Shown piece by piece: positions 18,882 through 27,518 of a stretch of DNA of 64,000 nucleotides; positions within the stretch are counted from its first letter, which is position 1, and every line of letters begins with the position of its first letter. The stretch comes from JAJPKK01 sp963702755 (GTDB lineage Bacteria > Pseudomonadota > Alphaproteobacteria > Rhizobiales > Xanthobacteraceae). The position numbers and the translations under genes were made by a program. The stretch is from the NCBI GenBank assembly GCA_963702755.1, contig CAVPDZ010000008.1, forward strand, positions 1-64,000, given 5' to 3'. Under the pieces are notes generated by a model. It did not search any database. It was not told where the DNA came from and worked only from the letters and a program-made list of their open reading frames with translations.

Positions 18882-19571
18882 TTAGGAACGGGAGAGGACG
18901 GCGTAGGCCTTGTCGAAGCCCTTCATCGGGATGTTGAACGTCACGGTGTTTCCCGCGATCCCCTGAATGGTGGCGTCGGCGCTCTGGACTGTCTGCATTT
19001 CCCGCAGCAGATTTGCATCCATCGGCATGCTCGCGACACAGCGACCCGTATCGCAGCTTGCAAACGGTACTTTCTGCGGCGGCAGCTTGCCGACTTTCAA
19101 CTCAACCCCCGGCGGAATGACAACACCCGTCGGGGTCTGGATCACGGTCACCATCTGCTTGTTGTTGTCGATCCCTACAGCCCACGTGAACACCGTTTGG
19201 TTAGTGTTCTGCTGAGCGAACTGGAGAAGTGCGCTGCACACGCGCTTTCGCGGGCCTTCGGCGAATTCGTTGCAGGTGACGACCCAGTTTTCGAAATTCA
19301 GGATTTCGGTGCGGGTCGGGATTTGCGGAGGCGCGCCGGGCGAAGCTGCCTGTCCGTGGTTCGCCTCCGCTGGCGGCGCAGGCGGGGCTGGAGCAGGTTG
19401 CGCCACGGGCGGCGGAAACGCCGTCGACGGTGGGCCAGCTGCTGGCGGTCGCGACGGCCGGGGCGGCGGCGCGTTCTGCGCCATCTCAAATTCAAGTCCG
19501 CCTGCCGCGACTGTGAAGGCGAGCACGACTGAGCCGACGACCCCAAGGGTCCACCGTGCAGCGCGATTCAT
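18882..19571 (-). CDS. invasion-associated locus B (IalB) family periplasmic protein
   Basis: ATG at 19571 gives 229 residues: signal peptide, then a Pro/Ala-rich linker to about residue 75, then the IalB core. The core holds NFENWVVTCNEF, KRVCSALLQF and ASCDTGRCVASM, with conserved Cys pairs likely in disulfides. IalB proteins occur throughout Hyphomicrobiales; in Bartonella one is tied to red-cell entry, but most are of unknown role in the periplasm. The longer reading to 19718 adds non-conserved sequence before the signal and is rejected. It is divergent from the caspase-like gene. Confidence 0.88.
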   Translation of the reverse strand: MNRAARWTLGVVGSVVLAFTVAAGGLEFEMAQNAPPPRPSRPPAAGPPSTAFPPPVAQPAPAPPAPPAEANHGQAASPGAPPQIPTRTEILNFENWVVTCNEFAEGPRKRVCSALLQFAQQNTNQTVFTWAVGIDNNKQMVTVIQTPTGVVIPPGVELKVGKLPPQKVPFASCDTGRCVASMPMDANLLREMQTVQSADATIQGIAGNTVTFNIPMKGFDKAYAVLSRS

Positions 19572-19797
19572 GATCCGTGCACCGAAGGACGAAGTCTGCT
19601 CCGCCCAAACAGCCTCACCATTTGGTGATTTCCCAAAATGCCGGTTAAGAGTGCCATGCAAGCGCCACAAGATTTGGCAATGTTGGTCGACATTATGACC
19701 GATGGGGTGGCGGGGCAACGGCCGGACTGTTTGTCGGCGGAATTGCCTCGAGATCGAACGCTAGAGGCATTGCCAATAGCCTCGGAAGGAAAAAGCG

Positions 19798-21477
19798 ATG
19801 GCCATCCAATTCGTCCCTTCCCGTCTGCATCCTCGCGCGTGTGTCTTCATAGTCCTCGCGCTACTCACCGGTAGCGCGGCCGCGGCCGATGTCGCCGTGC
19901 TTCGCCCCTCGGAGGGTGGACAGGTGCGGGCGGTGGTGATCGGCATCGACGCTTACCAGTTCGTGCCGAAGCTGCGGGGCGCCGTCGCTGATGCCCGCGA
20001 CCTTGAGAATACGTTGCGGAGCAGCGGCGTCACCGACCTGACCCCACTCTATGACGCTGCCGCCGACCGAGAGACCGTGTTGCGCACGCTCGGCGGCCTT
20101 TTGGTGCGCACGAAGCCCGGTGACCTGATCGTCCTGACGATCGCAGGGCATGGCGTGCAGGAACCTGAGCACGTGAAGGGCTCGCAGCCCGACGGTTTCG
20201 ACAATGTGTTCGTGCTGGCGGCATTTAACCCTCGGACGGCTGAGGGGTCTGAGCAGCGGATTATCGGCACTGAATTCAATCATATGATCAAGGAGTTCGA
20301 GGCGCGCGGCGCGCGCGTCGTGTTTGTGGCTGATGCGTGCCACGGCGGCGGCCTCGCGCGCGAGGTCGATCCGCGAGCCCCGGAGATGAGCTATCGTCAG
20401 GCGCCGCGTTACGCGCTCGCGGGTGATGACCTCAAGCTCATATCGACCGCGAGCGATGCGTTCCTGACGGAATTTGATTTCAAACGCACCGAATTTTTGG
20501 CGGCGGTCGACCGCAAGACCAAGGCGCCGGAGGTCCGTGTTCCAGGCGTGGCCGGCTATCGCGGCGCGTTGAGCTATGCGGTGGCCCGCGCATTCGAGGG
20601 CGCCGCCGACGAGAATAACGACGGCGTGGTGACCCAGCGCGAACTGTTCAACTACGTCCGCCAGGTGGCGTATCAGCTCTCGGATCAACGCCAGAACGTT
20701 GTCACGGTAGGGCCCGCCGACGTCTCGCCGGATATCGTGTTTACGCGGGCGCGCAACGCGATCGCGGCGGCTGACATCGGCTATCGGACTCGCGGAGCGA
20801 CACTTTCGTCTTCGGCTACAACATCGTCACCTCCTGTTGCCGTACCGCCGCTCGACGTCGTGCGCATTGCGGTGCTCGGCGACCGGCGCGATCTCATCGG
20901 CAATCTCGAGGCGCGCGCAGCGCGTTTCGAAGTGGTCGATCCCAACGACGGGCCGGATCTCGTTTGGGATCCGATGTCCCGCGTCGTTTTGGCGGGGGCC
21001 GACGTCGTCGCTCCCAAGATCGATCGTTCCGACCTGCCGAGCGTAATCGACCGCATGGCGGCGGTGAACGGATTTAAGCGCCTCGCAGCCTCCGGGCCGC
21101 AGAGCGTGCGGCTGCTGCCGGACGATCAGATTCACCGCCGAGACGCCCGAATTGAAGTGCTGGTGTCCGACGTCCAGCGCCGGTCACTGTTGATGTTCAA
21201 CATTGCCGGCGATGGCACCGTTCAGATGCTCTACCCAATGGGACTGGATTCGCGTGTTCTCTCGAGTGCCGATTACAGTTTTCGCGTCAGGGTTGATCAA
21301 CCGTTCGGAGCCGACTTAGTCGTTGCCATCACGTCGGCAGAGCGGCTCGACGATCTGGAGCAGGCGCTGCACCGGTTCAATCAGCGCCGCACCGCGGCCG
21401 AAGTTCTTGCGCTCATCGAGCGTCAAGCACCAGCCGACGCACGAATTGGCGCCACCGCGCTCTACACTGCGCCGTAA
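19798..21477 (+). CDS. secreted caspase-like peptidase (C14 family, orthocaspase) with DUF4384-like tail
   Basis: The 559-residue protein has a signal peptide (ACVFIVLALLTGSAAAAD). The p20-like domain follows: RAVVIGIDAYQFVPKL, catalytic His in LTIAGHGVQEP and catalytic Cys in VADACHGGG. An EF-hand-like run (DENNDGVVTQREL, about residue 262) lies further on. The C-terminal 200 residues carry LLMFNIAGDGTVQMLYP, which resembles DUF4384. Orthocaspases cleave after basic residues. Export to the periplasm separates this one from cytosolic cell-death types. It faces the IalB gene divergently. Confidence 0.88.
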   Translation: MAIQFVPSRLHPRACVFIVLALLTGSAAAADVAVLRPSEGGQVRAVVIGIDAYQFVPKLRGAVADARDLENTLRSSGVTDLTPLYDAAADRETVLRTLGGLLVRTKPGDLIVLTIAGHGVQEPEHVKGSQPDGFDNVFVLAAFNPRTAEGSEQRIIGTEFNHMIKEFEARGARVVFVADACHGGGLAREVDPRAPEMSYRQAPRYALAGDDLKLISTASDAFLTEFDFKRTEFLAAVDRKTKAPEVRVPGVAGYRGALSYAVARAFEGAADENNDGVVTQRELFNYVRQVAYQLSDQRQNVVTVGPADVSPDIVFTRARNAIAAADIGYRTRGATLSSSATTSSPPVAVPPLDVVRIAVLGDRRDLIGNLEARAARFEVVDPNDGPDLVWDPMSRVVLAGADVVAPKIDRSDLPSVIDRMAAVNGFKRLAASGPQSVRLLPDDQIHRRDARIEVLVSDVQRRSLLMFNIAGDGTVQMLYPMGLDSRVLSSADYSFRVRVDQPFGADLVVAITSAERLDDLEQALHRFNQRRTAAEVLALIERQAPADARIGATALYTAP

Positions 21478-21560
21478 ACTCGACCGTTACCGGGCAAGCT
21501 TGCCGACGGTGGCTGATTTGCTACGCTGCGCACACTCGTCGATTGCCGGGAGATTTCAGC

Positions 21561-21852
21561 ATGGCACGCTTTTCCATGTTTCTTGCGATGGCCTCGTTCG
21601 CAGTCATCATCATCGCCGAAATCAGGGACAAGTTCGTACGCGCAGAGCGCGCGTTGCCAAAGCCTGTGGGTTCAGCGCAACCAGATCTACAAGAACCACG
21701 GCTATTGCTTCAAAACGGCGAGAGCCATTCAGTATTTCGGTAATGGCGGGTGCCGAATCACGAGCGATGACGCGGTACCGCTGTCTCGGGGTGAGCGCGC
21801 AACGATTGCCGGGATTCAGGCCCAAGAGCGATCATTAGGTTGTCCTAATTGA
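21561..21852 (+). pseudogene. small secreted YARHG-domain protein, frameshifted
   Basis: ATG at 21561 opens a signal-like peptide (FSMFLAMASFAVIIIAE). About 80-100 bases on, the reading shifts by one frame, and the remainder is a clear YARHG module: CQSLWVQRNQIYK, HGYCFKTARAIQYFG, CRITSDDAVPLS and a closing Cys after GIQAQERSLG. The module occurs in exported alphaproteobacterial proteins with disulfides. Joined length would be about 97 residues. The shift falls near 21630-21657 and may be a sequencing indel. Confidence 0.7.
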
Positions 21853-22286
21853 TCAGATTATTCCGAATGGCCCGCGGCAGATAGCCGTCCGAGCATCAAT
21901 TGTCGCGCAAACATTTTGAATTTTCACGGGACTGCCTTGGACCGCGAGCAATCCCGGCTAGGCCTCACTCGCGTTGTGCGTCCGGATGAGCCGTGGGCGT
22001 GCAAACGTCCGGAGCGCGACTCTCATCGATCAAGTCCATGTTTAGCCTTTGCGATTCCCGATCGACGGTGGACAAATATCGGTCAGTGGGGCCCAAGGTA
22101 GCGAAAGACTTGCCAGGGTTCTTTTCGACTTCCTGACCTTAGTTTCCGACGAATCCAGCGGGTTGCCGAGCACTGTTGCGATTGGGACAATCTTATTGAC
22201 GAAAGATTTGCAGATCGTCATTTCCCATCTGGCGCATAATGTCGCGATGTGCGATGAATTAGTCCTAAACGATTGACAGACTGCAG
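21853..22286. other. 434-bp region without a convincing gene
   Basis: No reading frame here has convincing composition or motifs. One plus-strand frame (22049-22276, 75 codons) is hydrophobic in its second half but has no family resemblance and no ribosome site. The stretch is AT-richer than its surroundings and probably holds the promoter and leader of the double cold-shock gene at 22287. Confidence 0.5.
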
Positions 22287-22955
22287 ATGGGCCGAGGCAA
22301 AGATTTCCGTGATCGTCGGCGCGGTTATTCCGACGAGCCGCCAGAATTCACTCCTTCCTTCGGACGCCCGCCGCCCCGATCAATGGATCGTCAGCCGCGT
22401 GAGTCCTCCCGTCCGGTGCCAAGCGGTCCGGAACGGCAGGCGAAGGTGAAGTGGTTCAACGGTGAAAAGGGCTTCGGGTTTGTCGAATTGACCGACGGGA
22501 CCGGCGAAGCTTTCCTTCACATCAGCGTCGTTGAATCCGCGGGCCATACCGCGCTCGAACCGGGTACCACCTTGACGGTTCGGGTCGGTCAGGGCGGTAA
22601 GGGGCCGCAGATCACCGAGATCACGGCTGTCGATGCGAGCACCGCCGAGCCGTCGCGCGGCCCTCGTCCTGGAGGAGGGGGTCGACCGCAGGGTGGCGGC
22701 GACCGAGAGCGCCGATCCTTCGATCGGCCGACCGGTCCGGCCGAAGAGGTCGAAGGGCTCGTCAAGTGGTACGACCCCAAGAAGGGCTTCGGCTTCGTCG
22801 CCGTCGAAGGCAGCAAGGACGTATTCATCCACCGCTCGGTGCTCGCCCGCCAGGGCATCAATGAGTTGGCGGAAGGTCAGCGCATCCACATGAAGGTGGT
22901 GCCGGGTGCAAAGGGCCTCGAAGCGGTCGGGGTTGAACTCAAGCACGACGGCTAG
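22287..22955 (+). CDS. double cold-shock-domain protein
   Basis: The 222-residue protein has a basic, Arg/Pro-rich N-terminus (residues 1-50) and two cold-shock domains. Domain 1 carries KGFGFVEL and GEAFLHIS, domain 2 KGFGFVAV and KDVFIHRS. A Gly/Arg-rich linker (about residues 122-148) joins them, so it resembles an RNA chaperone with three RNA-contacting basic segments. Two-domain Csp proteins are common in Hyphomicrobiales. The upstream 430 bases lack genes, which fits a long leader. Confidence 0.92.
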   Translation: MGRGKDFRDRRRGYSDEPPEFTPSFGRPPPRSMDRQPRESSRPVPSGPERQAKVKWFNGEKGFGFVELTDGTGEAFLHISVVESAGHTALEPGTTLTVRVGQGGKGPQITEITAVDASTAEPSRGPRPGGGGRPQGGGDRERRSFDRPTGPAEEVEGLVKWYDPKKGFGFVAVEGSKDVFIHRSVLARQGINELAEGQRIHMKVVPGAKGLEAVGVELKHDG

Positions 22956-23197
22956 GCGGTCCTGGCATAGCTAAATCCGGAATCCACAAGCGCGGGGGCT
23001 GGTGTGGATTCCCGCCTGCCTCAATTTTTAAGTCGTAGACGCGAATCATGCGCTGAATCGTCCGATTGCTGCCCGCGAGCAGGCAGTTGGACGCGTACGC
23101 TGTGGTCTTGACCCGACCCCGCGGTCAGCCGAGTATCCCGCCCAAGACCTTTCCCGCCACTCACATACCGATGTGAAACGACAATTTGGAGGAACGC

Positions 23198-25138
23198 ATG
23201 CCGAAGCGCCGCTCGTCGCACGATCCCGATCGCCGTAGATTTCTGAAAGGCGCGACGCTCGCGAGCGCCGCGGCAGTTTCGACGCCGGTGGCGGCGACGG
23301 CGCAGGTCAATGCGCCGCATGCGGCGCCCAAGGCATTGCCGCCCGGTCCGATCCAGACCGCACTTGAAACCTCTCCGCCTGACAAGGATCCGGTAACGCA
23401 GTCGACCAGTGGCGGCGACTTCATGGTCGACGTCTTCAAGACACTCGACATCGATTATCTCGCGATGAATTGCGCCTCGAGCTTCCGCGGTCTGCATGAG
23501 GCGATCGTCAACTACGGCAAGAACGTCAAGCCGGAAATCCTCACCTGTCCGCACGAGGAAATCGCGGTCGCGATGGGCCACGGCTATGCCAAGATGGAAG
23601 GCAAGCCGATGGCGATGATCTGCCACGGCGTCGTTGGTCTCCAGCACGCCACCATGGCGATGTACAACGCCTGGTGCGATCGCGTGCCGGTCTACGTGAT
23701 GGGCGGCAACATCATCGAGGCGAACAAGCGCGGTACTACGCCGGAATGGGTGCATTCCGCGATCGATATCGCCGCGAACGTGCGCGACTACACCAAGTGG
23801 GATGACCAGCCGGTGTCGCTGCAGCATTTCGCCGAGTCGGCGGTGCGCGCCTACAAGATTGCCGTTACGCCGCCGATGGGCCCGGTGATGCTCTCGCTCG
23901 ACGCCGAGCTGCAGGAGAACCCGATCCCCGAGGCGGAGACGCTGCGCATCCCCAAGCTGTCCAAGGTGGTTCCCCCGCAAGCCGATTCGGGTGCGCTCGC
24001 TGAAGCCGCGAAGATGCTCGTCAACGCCCAGGCGCCGCTCATCGTCGTCGATCGCCTTGCGCGCACGCCGGCCGGCATGGAGCGTCTCGTCGAACTGGCG
24101 GAGACGCTGCAATGCGCGGTGATCGATCGTATCGGCCGCATGAACTTCCCCTCGCGCCATCCGCTCAACCAGACCTTCCGCCGGCCCCAGGTGGTTGGCC
24201 AGGCGGACGTCATTCTCACGATCGAGATGAATGATCACTGGGCGGCGCTCAACGCATTCAGCGATCGCATCGTGCGGTCGTCGCGCCCGCTCTATAAGCC
24301 GGGCACGAAGATCATCACGCTCGGCCTGCGCGATATGTATCTCAAGGCGAACTTCCAGGACTTCGGCCGCTACTCCGATATCGACTTGGCGATCGCCGGC
24401 GACGGCGAAGCCTCGCTGCCGGCGCTGACGGCGGAGATTCGCAAGCTCATCGACACCGACCGCAAGTCGGCATTCGAAGCGCGCGGCAAGCGTTATGCGG
24501 CGGCGCGTCTCGCGATGATCGAGCAGGCGAAATCCGACGCCACCATCGGCTGGGACGCAAGTCCGATCACCACGGCGCGGATGTGTGCCGAGCTCTACAA
24601 CCAGATCAAGGACGATGATTGGTCGCTCGTCGGCAACACCATCAACAATTCCTGGCCGCACAAGCTGTGGAACATCGACAAGGCCCATCGTTGGAACGGC
24701 CTCTCGGGCGGTTCCGGCGTCGGCTACAACGCGCCCGCCTCGCTCGGCGCGGCTCTCGCCAACAAACGCCATGGCCGGTTGACCGTGACGTTTAACGGCG
24801 ACGGCGATCTGATGTTTGTGCCGAGCACCCTATGGACCGCGGCCCACCACCGGATCCCGCTGCTCTACATCGTCCAGAACAATCGCGCGTATCACCAGGA
24901 GTACATGTATCTCCAGGCGATGGCGAACCGGCACGGGCGTGGCATCGAGAACACGAAGATCGGCACCACCATCGAGGACCCGAACGTCGATTACGCAACG
25001 GTTGCGCGCGGCTTTGGCGTTTACGGCGAGGGGCCGATCAGCGATCCGAAGGAGCTCGGCCCCGCGATCAAGCGTGCGCTTGCCGTCGTGCGGCGTGGCG
25101 AGCCCGCCCTGATCGACGTCGTAACCGACCCGCGGTGA
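23198..25138 (+). CDS. Tat-exported thiamine-diphosphate-dependent enzyme (acetolactate synthase/pyruvate oxidase-like)
   Basis: ATG at 23198 is set by GGAGG six bases upstream and gives 646 residues. The N-terminus has DRRRFLKGATLASAAA, a twin-arginine signal with Ala-rich core. The ThDP fold follows: PHEEIAVAMGHGYAK with the catalytic Glu, a central domain, and the cofactor motif FNGDGDLMFVPST to NNRAYHQEY. Most ThDP enzymes are cytosolic, so export of a folded, cofactor-loaded enzyme is unusual. The cytochrome c gene 8 bases downstream suggests an oxidative decarboxylation that passes electrons to cytochrome (inference). The substrate is unknown. Confidence 0.9.
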   Translation: MPKRRSSHDPDRRRFLKGATLASAAAVSTPVAATAQVNAPHAAPKALPPGPIQTALETSPPDKDPVTQSTSGGDFMVDVFKTLDIDYLAMNCASSFRGLHEAIVNYGKNVKPEILTCPHEEIAVAMGHGYAKMEGKPMAMICHGVVGLQHATMAMYNAWCDRVPVYVMGGNIIEANKRGTTPEWVHSAIDIAANVRDYTKWDDQPVSLQHFAESAVRAYKIAVTPPMGPVMLSLDAELQENPIPEAETLRIPKLSKVVPPQADSGALAEAAKMLVNAQAPLIVVDRLARTPAGMERLVELAETLQCAVIDRIGRMNFPSRHPLNQTFRRPQVVGQADVILTIEMNDHWAALNAFSDRIVRSSRPLYKPGTKIITLGLRDMYLKANFQDFGRYSDIDLAIAGDGEASLPALTAEIRKLIDTDRKSAFEARGKRYAAARLAMIEQAKSDATIGWDASPITTARMCAELYNQIKDDDWSLVGNTINNSWPHKLWNIDKAHRWNGLSGGSGVGYNAPASLGAALANKRHGRLTVTFNGDGDLMFVPSTLWTAAHHRIPLLYIVQNNRAYHQEYMYLQAMANRHGRGIENTKIGTTIEDPNVDYATVARGFGVYGEGPISDPKELGPAIKRALAVVRRGEPALIDVVTDPR

Positions 25139-25146
25139 GGAAGCCC

Positions 25147-25539
25147 ATGCGCAAGAGTGTGTTTATGTTTGGCGCCGTTACGTTGGCGGCGCTGTGTGTC
25201 GGCGGTGCCATGATAGGGGCGCGGGCGCAGGACGCCGCGCCTCCGGGCGACGCTTTTGAAGGCAAGCGCCTTTATCTCGCGGACGGTTGTTTCCTCTGCC
25301 ATGGCCGGGTGGGGGAGGGTGGAGCGATGAACGGTCCAGTCCCGATCATCGCCAAAACCAAGATGCCGTTTGACGGTTTCAAGGGCCAGCTTCGCCAGCC
25401 CGCCAATGACATGCCGGCGTATAGCGAAAAGCTGATGTCGGACAAGCAGGTAGCGGACATCTATGCCTTTGTGCAGTCGCTGCCTGGGCCGTTGCCGCTC
25501 AAGGACGTGCCGATCCTGAATAATATTCTCAATAACTAG
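25147..25539 (+). CDS. c-type cytochrome, periplasmic
   Basis: The 130-residue protein has a signal peptide (FMFGAVTLAALCVGGAMIGARA) and one haem site in GCFLCHGR. A likely axial Met lies in NDMPAYSE, so this is a class I cytochrome c. The ATG is 8 bases after the stop of the exported ThDP enzyme, which indicates one operon and makes it the probable electron acceptor. An intrinsic hairpin lies 34 bases after the stop. Confidence 0.92.
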   Translation: MRKSVFMFGAVTLAALCVGGAMIGARAQDAAPPGDAFEGKRLYLADGCFLCHGRVGEGGAMNGPVPIIAKTKMPFDGFKGQLRQPANDMPAYSEKLMSDKQVADIYAFVQSLPGPLPLKDVPILNNILNN

Positions 25540-25572
25540 GCGCGGCACTCCAGTACGGTTTTCACAATCTTC

Positions 25573-25597
25573 GAGTGCAGGCGTCGGGCCTGCACTC
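25573..25597 (+). terminator. hairpin terminator after the cytochrome gene
   Basis: A perfect 10-bp stem (GAGTGCAGGC and complement) with 5-base loop lies 34 bases after the stop codon. No long T-run follows, so strength is uncertain. Confidence 0.6.
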
Positions 25598-25807
25598 TGC
25601 TACCGTTGCGGGATCGCCTCGCGTCTTGCGCGCGCGTTGGCGAGGCTGCGCGCAACTTTAAATCGATGATGCGGGACGCACACAAGGGTTAACAATAATC
25701 TAAAATCTTTGGTCCCAGGGGCTCGTTTAAACGATTTCTTGTTCCCCGCCTGCGCGGCGCGGTTTACCATGTCGCAATTGGAGAGGGGCTGCGCGACCGT
25801 GCGCGGA

Positions 25808-27508
25808 ATGGGGTGGATTTCAAGAGCTGGCCAAGTTGTCTTGGCCGCAAGCATATGGCTTGCGGTCACGGTGCCGCTTTTTGCCCAGAGCAATTCGTCC
25901 ATCAGTGCGCAGATTCCCCCGAGCGAGCAGCTTGGCCGCGAGCGCTTTCGTTTCAACGAGCCGCGGCTTCCGCGCTCGGAGCCGGGCGGTCCTGGAGTTG
26001 CGCTGCCGTCGACTGCCGCGCCTGAGGGCGCTGATAAGATCAAAGTGCGCGTCCGCGGGATCCGGATCAAAGGCTCGACGGTTTACGCGCCGGAAGAGCT
26101 GCGCGTCATCTACCAGGATTTGATCGGGCATGTGGTCCCGCTGACCGCGATCTACGATGTCGCCCAGCGCATCACCACGAAATACGGCATCGATGGCTAC
26201 GTGCTGTCGCGCGCGATCGTGCCGCCGCAAAATTTGGAAGAGAGCGGCGCCATCATCCAGATCCAGGTGATCGAAGGCTACGTCGATAAGGTGGTGTGGC
26301 CGGCCTTCCTCAAGGACTTTCGCAATTATTTTGACTATTACGCCGCGCGGATCACTGCCCAACGGCCCGCCAATGTCCGCACCATCGAACGCTACATGCT
26401 CCTCGCGAGCGATTTGCCGGGACTGCAATTCAAGACCAGCCTCAAGGCGTCCGAGAAAAATCCCAACGCCGCGACGCTGTTCGTCGAGGCGATCTACAAG
26501 CCGATCGATGCCGTGGCGCGGGTCGACAATCGCGGCACCGCGGCGCGTGGGCCGGTGCAATATCTCACTGCGGTCACGGCGAATAACGTCTTCGGAGCGC
26601 ACGATGCCCTGACGGTCACTTACGCCGGCGTCATGCCGATGCGCGAGCTTGAGTATTTCTCCGCCACATATCGGCAAGTGTTGACGGCCGAAGGTCTCGC
26701 GTTCTTCTTCAATGCGAGCGACGGTTACGGCAAGCCGGGCACCGCGACGCTCGATTTTCTTCAATTCAAGACCAAGACGCTTTACCTCAACTCCGGCTTT
26801 GCCTTCCCGGTCATCCGCACCCGCGAAAAAAACCTGGCTGTGTCTGCGCTGTTCTTCTCGAGCAATAGCGAAAGCGACACGTTCGGCTTGCCGCTCAACG
26901 ATGACCGGCTGCGCGGCACGCGCGCCAGGCTCGACTTCGACATGGCCGACAGGTGGCAGGGAATCGACCAGCTCAATGTCGTCGTAAGTCAGGGCATCAA
27001 CGGGCTCGGCTCGACTCCCAACAACAATCCGCTCGCCTCACGACCCGACGGGCATGTGGACTTCACTAAATTCGAAGGGACGGCGACCAGGCTCCAGCCG
27101 CTTGGCGGTCCATGGGTGCTGTTTACGTCGGTCTACGGCCAATATGCCACGACCGGGCTGTTGACACCCGAGCAATGTAGCTTCGGCGGCCGTTTCTTCG
27201 GCCGCGCGTTCGATCCGTCTCAGCTCCTGAGCGACAGCTGCGCCATGGGCACGGTGGAAGTTCGCTACAACCTGCCGGATTGGTGGAATTTCTCGCAGGC
27301 TCAGCTCTATGTGTTCACCGACGGCGCCGAGATGTTCAATCGGGTGCCGAGTCCGGGCTTTCCCAACTGGGGCCACGCAGCCTCCGCCGGCGGCGGCATA
27401 CGCTACGGTTTTCTCGGTTTCCTGACCACCGACCTCACCGTCGCGAAAGCGGTGAACGGGCCGATTGATGACACGCGGTTCTTCTTCGCCGCGACCGCAA
27501 GATATTAG
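25808..27508 (+). CDS. TpsB outer-membrane transporter of two-partner secretion (ShlB/FhaC family)
   Basis: From ATG 25808 there are 566 residues; earlier in-frame starts at 25709 and 25769 exist, but this one begins directly before the signal peptide (GQVVLAASIWLAVTVPLFAQ). A POTRA_2 domain follows at about residues 75-155 (RGIRIKGSTVYAPEEL, YVLSRAIVPPQNL, GYVDKVVWP). A long beta-strand-rich barrel ends in RFFFAATARY with a terminal aromatic. It secretes its TpsA partner across the outer membrane. The TpsA gene starts 10 bases downstream, so partnership is clear. Confidence 0.93.
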   Translation: MGWISRAGQVVLAASIWLAVTVPLFAQSNSSISAQIPPSEQLGRERFRFNEPRLPRSEPGGPGVALPSTAAPEGADKIKVRVRGIRIKGSTVYAPEELRVIYQDLIGHVVPLTAIYDVAQRITTKYGIDGYVLSRAIVPPQNLEESGAIIQIQVIEGYVDKVVWPAFLKDFRNYFDYYAARITAQRPANVRTIERYMLLASDLPGLQFKTSLKASEKNPNAATLFVEAIYKPIDAVARVDNRGTAARGPVQYLTAVTANNVFGAHDALTVTYAGVMPMRELEYFSATYRQVLTAEGLAFFFNASDGYGKPGTATLDFLQFKTKTLYLNSGFAFPVIRTREKNLAVSALFFSSNSESDTFGLPLNDDRLRGTRARLDFDMADRWQGIDQLNVVVSQGINGLGSTPNNNPLASRPDGHVDFTKFEGTATRLQPLGGPWVLFTSVYGQYATTGLLTPEQCSFGGRFFGRAFDPSQLLSDSCAMGTVEVRYNLPDWWNFSQAQLYVFTDGAEMFNRVPSPGFPNWGHAASAGGGIRYGFLGFLTTDLTVAKAVNGPIDDTRFFFAATARY

Positions 27509-27518
27509 GAGCACGGAG

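Noticed and set aside
22049..22276. 75-codon open frame before the double cold-shock gene
   Set aside because: No ribosome site or family resemblance; fits a leader region better.
23021..24772. 583-codon open frame on the minus strand
   Set aside because: Exact antisense of the ThDP enzyme gene; composition is that of a shadow frame.
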